Positions 56,641 to 64,000 of a stretch of DNA of 64,000 nt are shown in pieces. Below the pieces are notes generated by a model that saw only the letters and a program-made list of their open reading frames with translations, ran no database searches and was not told the DNA's origin. The stretch comes from Sesamum alatum (Eukaryota; Streptophyta; Magnoliopsida; Lamiales; Pedaliaceae): contig JACGWO010000004.1 of assembly GCA_034509735.1 (NCBI GenBank), forward strand, positions 25,277,395 to 25,341,394, read 5' to 3'. Position 1 is the first letter of the stretch. Each line of letters starts with the position of its first letter. The translations under genes were made by a program, and so were the position numbers.

Positions 56641-57310
56641 GCAGAAAAAAAAAAAAAAAAACACTATTTTTCTGCGTTTACTGCAGAAAAACAACAGCCA
56701 TTTTCAGCATGAAAATGGCCGCTGTTTTTCTGCAATAAATGCAGAAAAACAAAGCTATTTACTGCTATTTTCCTGCTGAAAACAGGAGAGAACAACAAAT
56801 TTTTTGGCAGCATCCATTGATTATATCTCGCATCATTTTATCTCTACATATTAATGAATGCAGAAAAACAGCAGCCATTTGTAGTAGAAAAATAGCTGCA
56901 ATCTGTTCACCAAAGAGAATTTATAGTTGATAACAAAATGAATGGCAACCATAGGATGCTTTAAATTAGTCAAAACTGTGAGGCCAAAGCTAAGATGCTT
57001 ACCCTTACAATATAAGTTATAACTCATGTGGTCATTGAAGAATGTTAATTTCCGGACGTTAAAAACATCACAAATTGAATTAAACAAAATCTTCGAAAAG
57101 GACATGATTATACAAACAAATTGGTGAAGCAGTAGAGTTTCAAGAAAAAAGATAATGTGTTAACTTTAGGCCATGATTATAATGCCAATTTCAAGAACAT
57201 CATTTCATGCATTCTGCAGAAAAAAACAATGCTATTTTTCTACATTTAACGCAGAAAAATAGAAGCCATTTTCAGCATAAAAACAACTGTTTTCTGCAGA
57301 AAAAATTAAT
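56641..57310. repeat. Hairpin-forming 'gcagaaaaacagc' repeats, MITE-like
   Basis: Arms 56682-56706 and 56710-56734 are complementary at 23 of 25 positions with a 3 nt loop. Single or partial arms recur nearby: tgcagaaaaacagcagccat at 56859, cgcagaaaaatagaagccat at about 57251, and ctgttttctgcag at about 57287. A poly-A run of about 18 (56644-56661) precedes it. Open frames here are not genes. Confidence 0.7.
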
Positions 57311-57625
57311 GCTATTTTCCTGCTGCAAAAAAGGAGATAAAAGAGTTGTTTTCACACTTCACCACAAATATCAATGCACAATGTTAATCATATGGTCAAT
57401 TTGATCATGAAAATCTACAAATATTACAAGAAATATTCGGCAATCTGTAAGCATAGTTAATGACAATAATATGGGTGCAGTGCCTGATTTTACATAATAA
57501 GACTAAAATTAATACATAAAAGTTTCAAGTTTGTTGCAGTATCCATTGATTATATCTAACCACATTTTATCTCTAAATGTTAATATGAGTGGACCAATCA
57601 AGATTACATAGAATCCAAGAAATAC

Positions 57626-57837
57626 ACAGGAACTGAGCATCAGTCCGACACAAGAGCGGTAACTGACGAAAGCAACTGACCCAAAACTCTGTGTACTGAG
57701 GGTTCCCACCCACAACAGAAAAAGTAGTAGAATCAAGGAAACACTAGGGAGCTGAGCATCAGTCTGAGAACAATAATGATAACCGAGGAAAGAAAACTCA
57801 AGTGAAACTTCCCACCCACAACAGAAAAAGTAGTAGA
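57626..57837. repeat. Direct duplication of about 115 bp
   Basis: Two copies share 'ctgagcatcagtc', 'gaggaaag' or 'gacgaaag', and 'cccacccacaacagaaaaag' plus 'tagtag' (57707-57731, 57814-57836). A third, more diverged copy of the first half is at 56569. The minus-strand open frame 57850-57509 is a by-product of this repeat and not a recognised gene. Confidence 0.65.
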
Positions 57838-57892
57838 GCACAACTAGCAAAAACCAACTTAATCAGATGCAATAACTTACAGGAACTTACGC

Positions 57893-58093
57893 AAGCTAAC
57901 AAACAGCTACGACATCTGGTTCACCATAGACCAAAACACTTATTGCCTCAAAAGAATAGCTAGCACCACCGTGGGGGTTAGATGAAAAACATGATATGAT
58001 AGCATATCATAGTCACCTGCAGCATGGAACACCAGCAGAGAAGCACTTCCGGGGACATCACAGTGGTCTTCTCACCAAGTGTAGCATATGTAA
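57893..58093 (-). pseudogene. Minus-strand exon candidates of unknown identity
   Basis: A 77 nt block, 58093-58017, has a good acceptor (ttttctttcag) and donor (GTGACT). Further on, the frame at about 57978-57905 reads G-G-A-S-Y-S-F-E-A-I-S-V-L-V-Y-G-E-P-D, which has coding character but ends in a TAG. I cannot assign a family. It may be the 3' part of the exon series at 60.4-63.5 kb or an independent relic. Confidence 0.3.
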
Positions 58094-59145
58094 CTGAAAG
58101 AAAATTAACTGATCAAGTTCATTAGAAGAGTTTAAAAGAAAGACGGAACACAAAAAAACAAATCTAGTTTCATTTCAAGTTGTTAGTTAACCATGATTCC
58201 CAACCTCACATACCTGGATAAACCGCATATTCATGGGCCAGGAAAGATTAGTGGTGAAAATTTATAATAATTGTCAATATGCAGCATGAAAGACCTCTAT
58301 TGTTATATACTTAACTCACACCCTGTTGAGAAGGCAATCTAAAATGAAAAATTCATAAAAATCAAAGAGAACTACAATAATATAGCATTTAAACATTGTT
58401 AGAATAATTATTTTGTCACTTATATTGGTAAATTAAAATCAACACCAGAATCCATCACCTCCCAAAAAAAAAAAACAGTAGTCAGATAAGTCAATGCATG
58501 TCTAAAGTAAATGCTTTTACACAGAAAAATTTTCAAATAGCCGCCAAGAAATGTGACAAATTTTTAATAAACCACAATTAGAAAATTAGGAAAGTTGCAA
58601 TTTCTTTAGAGTTATTACCTCCCAAACAAAACGAAATCCAATATTTTCCTATTATAAATACATAACAACTGAGCTTATCAAACTCCCCCAAACTTAAATC
58701 TTTGCTTGTCCTCAAGCAAAAGTCTCAAACTTAGAAATGCCCGATGATTTAGACAATGCAAAATCACATTCTGCCATTAATTTTTAATAACAAATGTAAC
58801 CTAGGCGCACATAATCTCAAAACACAAATGCCACAATACATTATGCAAATGCTAACTTATCATAATGAGGGTAAAAGGTCAATCACATCACAACACTTTG
58901 TTTTGCCAAGTAAAGAAGTAGAACAATCCAGCTTCCACAAAATCTACAAGTTTCTAAATGTTATCATTCTCGTTGCTAACACAATACCCTTTATCATCTC
59001 CTTGTTTCTACCTAAATTGGGACACGCTTTGCTTTTCTTTCTTTTCTTTGGCCACGAATGATTTTTTTTTTCTTCCTCTTCTGTTTTGTCACGGCCTTTA
59101 TTTCTTTTTTTCTTTGCTTTTGCCCGTGACTTGCATTCTTTAGGC
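58094..59145. other. AT-rich spacer
   Basis: No gene is seen. The phrase 'cccccaaacttaaatctttg' followed by 'cttgtcctcaagcaaaag' (58685-58722) is of the kind that recurs in plant dispersed repeats. A T/C-rich stretch occupies 59040-59135. Confidence 0.4.
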
Positions 59146-59378
59146 CGTATTTCGGTCTTTTGACGCGAATGACAACACTTGTGGTGAAGGCACCCGGTTA
59201 CTCAACCAAAAACGTCGTATTTTGGCCTTTTGACGCGAATGACAACACTTGTGGTGAAGGCACCCGGTTACTCAACCAAAAAACGTTTCACCTAAGGTGT
59301 TTTGCATATCATAGCTCTGGTCACCGTTTTACGTGAATAACAACATTTGTGATGAAGTTACCCAGTTACTAAGTGACC
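59146..59378. repeat. 70 bp tandem repeat, two close copies and one degraded
   Basis: Copies start at 59146 and 59216 (cgtatttcggtcttttgacg and cgtattttggccttttgacg) and share 'gacaacacttgtggtgaagg' and 'cacccggttactcaacc' without change. A third copy at about 59301-59378 is diverged ('caacatttgtgatgaag', 'acccagttact'). Confidence 0.85.
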
Positions 59379-60245
59379 TAAACCAGCGGAGTAGATTTGA
59401 TTTTCTTTTTTCTTGCTAATCTTTCTACCTCTTTTTTTTGGTTCCATTCCTTTTGAGTTTTGCAAACAGATGCATGTCCCATGTTAGGCATACGAGGATC
59501 AATCAGGCAGGGTTTTAGCGAACAAATATGATTTCACAAGAATTCCTAAGATTTAGTGGAAGCAGAGACATTCTAACTCTTTTTCAAAGCAATGCAAAAT
59601 GCATGAAATTAGGCCTCAACTACTCCACATTTAATCAAAGCAACAATCACATAACGCTAGTGCACAATCATGTCTCAATCTTATGACTTCCTAAATCACA
59701 TTTATTCATCAAATTACCAACGTTCGGTAAACTAAAAAAAGAAAATAAGACAAAAGTAGTTTGATAGTAACTGGCAAAAGAAAACAAAAAGAAAGTAGTC
59801 TGATAATATGACAAGAGAGAAATGAAAACTTGAAAAGGGGTTGCCCTCTCATTCGCATGTGTTAATTAACAATACACATCTCATGGAATTCTTTACATTG
59901 AAATGGTTTATCTCATTCGAAAGGTGAATTGGTTCCTTGATATCACACTTGGAATATGAGAAGTTCCATGTAATTTCAATTGAACCAAGAGTCTAACCAT
60001 AAAATGCTAAACAATCATTCACATGTCGACAATCAAGTATGTCTCACACAACTTGATATACCAGAAAGAACAATACACATTGTTTACTTGAATGAGATAA
60101 CATAAAAGTACAGCCAAATAAAACATGATGAGAAACACCCATAGTAGTAAATTAATTGGAAGTGTCACTGACAAACCATCCAAGAATATTTTTCAAAACA
60201 ATAAATTTAAAGAAAATTACTACCCCATAGTGCAGATGATAAATA
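59379..60245. other. AT-rich spacer, nothing recognised
   Basis: There is no supportable gene, RNA or element, only moderately AT-rich unique-looking sequence. Confidence 0.4.
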
Positions 60246-60694
60246 TCAAGAACTCAAGATAACAATACAAACACATGAAAGGAAACATGTCTTATGAATG
60301 CAATGAAGAGTGGGTGCCAAGAAAATGATCAACTTTTTACCACCATTATCACTTTGCAAAGACTTTCTAATTTCTTTAATCATCATCTGTGTTGTTGTTT
60401 TCAAAGCCCAAACCTCCAACACAGCTATAGTATTGCTCCTCTTTGCCACCTCATACACCTTCATTGGTAGCTACCACGCATGAACACAAACAGATTAGTT
60501 TGAAATTCCTCAACCAAACTACTGCATGTTCATAAGAATAATTAGCGTATTGTACGTCATTCATTCAGCAGTTTTGAATAAAATAAATGATAAACAGGGC
60601 TTACTTCAAAAGCCTTGATGACTCCCTCAAGCTCTACCGCCTCCTTGGACCATTCCTCCAGATTTTCCTTATACAAGTCCACAAGCTTGCTTAC
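60246..60694 (-). pseudogene. Minus-strand exon pair candidate (60694-60605 and from 60470), unidentified protein
   Basis: The exon 60694-60605 (90 nt, acceptor ...cacatag, donor GTAAGC) encodes V-S-K-L-V-D-L-Y-K-E-N-L-E-E-W, then S-K-E-A-V-E-L-E-G-V-I-K-A-F-E. After an intron of about 134 bp, a second block from 60470 continues in the same phase with L-P-M-K-V-Y-E-V-A-K-R-S-N, then a helix-like stretch ending near K-S-L-Q (about 60355). The amphipathic, Glu/Lys-rich pattern and phase agreement argue for a real or formerly real coding sequence. I do not recognise the family. A functional gene and a relic are both possible. Confidence 0.45.
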
Positions 60695-62881
60695 CTATGT
60701 GGTTGAAAAAAATTAAACACAAAGCTGCTGTCAAATGCATAGAGATGGGAAAATGTCTGAACACAAACTACCAAGGCATTGCTTAAAAAGATAAGTAACT
60801 AATAACATGAAGCCTTAACCAAATCCTTCAATAACTTAGAAGGCCATAATATAACTAAGAAGAGCATGAACCGTTACAAACACACAACTGACAGCCAAAA
60901 GTGACAGTTTCTCAAACAAGACCATCATACTTTGTTATGTTGATCGCCATACTTTAGAGTAAATTGCAGAATAGGTCAGGTGAAACCTTACTCGAGCAAT
61001 TATATCATGAAGTCACAGTTACAAGTATACCCACACAGGAAAGTATGATTCACAAAGAAAATGGAGACGCAGTTGATTTCTGAAAGCACAGAGCCTTCTT
61101 CTAATTACATTTTCAGTAAAAAAAAGTTCAAAAACTGCTTCTGATGTCAAAAGGAAACGTGAATTTTGAAAGCCAATTTGAAGTTCCAAATCATAAAGAT
61201 TCTAAATATCAGGGTGGCCCTACCATTATGGAATTCAGCAAGGTTGAAGAATACAATTAAAAGGAGATCCATTTCCTAATATTGGCTCGGTTATCCACAT
61301 AAAGATAGACCACATTCTATCTATAGCACTAAGTCTTAACTTGAGACAAATGTTAGCTAGCATGCATGATACGTTGTAGAAGTTACAGCGCACTCTTCCC
61401 ATGTTACTGAACTCCTAAAATGCATACAAGATCATCCATTTTGGCCATGGAAACTTAGACATCTTCAAAATGAATAAAGTACTATCTTAAAATATGAGGG
61501 AGACACTAATGGGAACTGATTTAACTTGGAGTAAGGGGTATGAAATGAAATGTGACTATGCATTGACTCTTCACTTAGTGGACCTGGATATGAATCACTG
61601 GCAACAAAACCTAGAATATCATAGAAAGGGGTTCAAGTATATCATGGCTTCTTCAATTTCAACCAATTATATAGGTGAAAAGACTACACGTGTATATATG
61701 TTTATAAGTGGAAGAGTAGCTAATGCTAGTCACATGAGATAAATCTGATTCCTACACATTATTAATCAGAATTATTGCATTTTCTCTAACAAAGTTCCGC
61801 AGAAAAATGAACTTTGAATTAGTTTAGGAAAAGTCGAAAATAAGTTACAAGAAAGGAATGCTTGTAACACAATAAATTTTCAAGAAACCATTTTTCAGGT
61901 AAAATAATAAGAGATTCACAGAACGAGAAAACAAACCTAGAACATAACAAAGTGCTAGATCATATAATAACCGAAAGTGAGACACAACCATGTACATTTT
62001 CTCTCCTCAATATCCTTGTCGACAAAAATATGAAAAAATTGTCATTCAGTCCGTTCTAAAGAAGATATTAAAACATTTATAAAATTAACCAACCATACAA
62101 GCAGAGAATGTAACCATTATTGTTCGAAATTATATTCTAATTCAAGCGTAATGAGTTTATGTCAGGTGATAAAGGACTTCCAACAAGAAGTATCCAATGA
62201 CCACGTTCAAGAGGATTGATTGAAACTATTTGGTATAAGCAAAACAAACGAACATACAAACACAAGAGCTATAGCCATCTCGCTTAAACTGCACACAAAT
62301 AACCACATGGCATTCACACACTACTCCTCTAAATGTGTCTATTGAAAACTCAGCAACATCAGAAAATTCAGGAGATCATGCATCAACAACACCTATATAG
62401 GGAAATTTAGGAGATCAAGTATTAACAACCTTTCCTACAAGGGAATATTTTACCTTTCATTTAGTACTTCTATTTTAAGGAAAAGAAGCAACCCCTAACT
62501 TAAAACTCTCCTATTTGACTTAATACAAGTTTAACCATCAAAGGCTAGATTAGATCTTTCTGTATGAGTGCCACAAACAGTCAAACCAATTATTTCAAAA
62601 GGAGATGGAGTATTTATTTAAACATCCAGGTTGATTAGTTTATCAATCATACCCTGAGTGAACAATTAAAATGCAGATATGTGAATTCAAGAAAAATACA
62701 TGGCTATTAAACCATAGGCCCTTACATGTCACCTTTTCCACCAGCAAAGAGGGTGAATATATCAACCAAACAAATGCACATAACATATATACCTACTTGT
62801 TAGCTATCATGCTGGCAACATTCTCAATTCAAGTTGAACAAAGCAACTAATATTAAAAGAGATCCTGATTTAGTAACTTAC
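60695..62881. other. Intron-like spacer
   Basis: There is no further exon I can support between the candidate exons. The plus-strand open frame 61494-61742 is not recognised. Confidence 0.35.
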
Positions 62882-63216
62882 AGGGGATTGCCATGAAGGT
62901 TCTGATGCATCATAATCTACCCAATGGAACAAGACATAAGCAGTTCATCTCCATAAATAGCAAGTGCTTCCATCACTTCCTCATGCATCCTGGATATAGT
63001 AGATTTAGTAAAAATTAAATGATAGACAGAAACCAATTTAACCCATCAGCCAAATATTCTTATGACTGATAAGTTGTTTGGTGTATGACTTACACATGCG
63101 ACATGACATTAGATTTCTCAAGATAGACCAGTGCGAAGTTTTGATTGGCAGAGGTTGTGCATTCCACAACCCTTCAGCCACAAGTCTCTCAATCTAGAGT
63201 CTAATTAGCTTGACAA
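62882..63216 (-). pseudogene. Two minus-strand exon candidates (63216-63094, 62989-62882)
   Basis: Exon 63216-63094 (123 nt) follows 'tttggtttcag' and ends at a consensus donor GTAAGT. Exon 62989-62882 (108 nt) follows 'atccag' and also ends at GTAAGT. One frame crosses the junction: N-F-A-L-V-Y-L-E-K-S-N-V-M-S-H-V, then M-H-E-E-V-M-E-A-L-A-I-Y-G-D-E-L-L. That frame meets a TAG near 62923 and has stops in the first third of the upstream exon. Strong splice sites with imperfect frames suggest a decayed gene or mis-set borders. Confidence 0.4.
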
Positions 63217-63223
63217 CTGAAAC

Positions 63224-63460
63224 CAAAGCAAGAAATTGATTAGAGCAGTTTCAGAGGAATACCTGCTCCAAAGGCGTGAGGTTGCATATATCTTCAATTG
63301 CTGCACTAAGACCATGGACAGCAAGAAATTGATTAGAGCAAGAAATCGATAAAGTAAGAAATTGATTAGAGCAGTTTCAGAGAAATGCCTGCTCCAAAGG
63401 CGTGGGGTTGCATATATCTTCAACTGCTGCACTAAGACTATGGAGAGCCATTTTTCCACT
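63224..63460 (-). repeat. Tandemly duplicated exon-like block (about 126 bp period), minus strand
   Basis: The blocks around 63330-63263 and 63455-63389 both read, on the minus strand, S-A-A-(I/V)-E-D-I-C-N-x-T-P-L-E-Q with only conservative changes in that frame. The left copy is followed by a GT donor (GTATTC) at 63262-63261. The right copy has GC (GCATTT) there. The flanking 'aagaaattgattagagcag' is duplicated as well. It looks like an exon duplication in the same unidentified gene as the neighbouring exon candidates. Confidence 0.55.
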
Positions 63461-63625
63461 TGTAAAAGACATCTTCTGATTTCTAATGCCCTTCACACAA
63501 GTACAGAATTGTTGGTATTTCGCATATTTCAATTCATAGTCCATTACTTTTCTTTTAAATGAACTGAGTAGCATTTTCTGGTGAGATGAAGTAAAAAACG
63601 ATTTATGCAAGTCTGGAAAAGTCAA

Positions 63626-64000
63626 ACAACTATCACTAGTAAGAATCTGCTCGCTTTAGTCTCAGAAACAGAGTTTCGGTTGCAAAATTCATAGACTACA
63701 ATAGATAGACATAAGTCGTTTATCCACCAATTCAGCATCTAAAAGCACACTACAAGTAGCTATCCGCATACCACCCTAGTTCATATTATCTGGAAAACTA
63801 GACCATCATGGATGGAAAGGCTTGACCGCAGAATCGCAAGTGATCGAACTACTAAGCGACTTAAGTATGACTAGAATCTAGACATTGTGATTTCTCCATA
63901 GTATCCAAAGAAACTAGGTTTGGCTAGTTGGCTGAAGAGGGACAATCGTGACATTTCTAGTAACTTTGCTATTAAAAAAATCTATTTCCTTTCAAATTCT
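63626..64000. other. Right edge, nothing recognised
   Basis: The sequence is unique-looking and moderately AT-rich without supportable features. If the minus-strand gene is real, its upstream exons would lie here or beyond the window. Confidence 0.4.

Noticed and set aside
57509..57850. 113-residue hydrophobic open frame on the minus strand
   Set aside because: It spans a direct duplication, so its internal repeat is explained by DNA duplication, and it has no splice or start context.

Overview
This window is nuclear DNA of a flowering plant, most likely a eudicot. The evidence is nested Ty1/copia LTR retrotransposons primed by initiator-Met tRNA, Mutator-like TIR elements, an intron-bearing relic of a plant MATH/TRAF-type gene, and long AT-rich arrays. 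I found no intact protein-coding gene. The species cannot be named from the sequence alone.

Layout. (1) 1-21.1 kb is a nest of copia elements. An old minus-strand copia (element C) runs from the window start, through pre-integrase, protease and gag remnants, to its primer-binding site at 5547 and its 5' LTR, which starts at 5561. Its gag is split by a plus-strand solo LTR (956-3147) of its own LTR family. Its 5' LTR is split by a complete but decayed 10.0 kb plus-strand copia (element A, 5929-15951). Downstream, a related LTR (element D, about 17214-21141) is split by a solo LTR (17483-19686) with a perfect CTATC target duplication. (2) 21.1-30.2 kb holds small elements: a possible MITE, a LINE-type RNase H relic, and three back-to-back terminal-inverted-repeat elements (24144-28378) with CCCCCTTGTGTTTT-like ends and CpG-rich, hairpin-forming cores. 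The first has a perfect 9 bp target duplication, pointing to the Mutator superfamily. Two direct-duplication blocks follow. (3) 30.2-34.2 kb carries a MATH-domain gene relic with recognisable exons and splice sites, broken by a 1-nt deletion and a stop codon. (4) 35.0-42.5 kb is a tandem array of seven full and one partial unit of 0.7-1.1 kb, each full unit holding the same two exon-like blocks with conserved splice signals. (5) 42.5-46 kb is a second tandem array with a 1.3-1.5 kb period. (6) 46-54 kb is an AT-rich array built on a recurring 'aattgtaaatgtcccaa' core. (7) 54-64 kb is AT-rich DNA with short duplications, a near-perfect 25 bp hairpin, a 70 bp tandem repeat and minus-strand exon candidates (57.9-63.5 kb) of unknown identity.

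How it fits together. The window reads as a gene-poor, probably heterochromatic or pericentromeric-type interval in which transposons and tandem duplications dismantled older genes. Several of the stops that break the copia and MATH reading frames look like C-to-T changes, as expected of long-methylated plant DNA. The features most worth a second look are the three GC-cored inverted-repeat elements and the duplicated exon-pair array.
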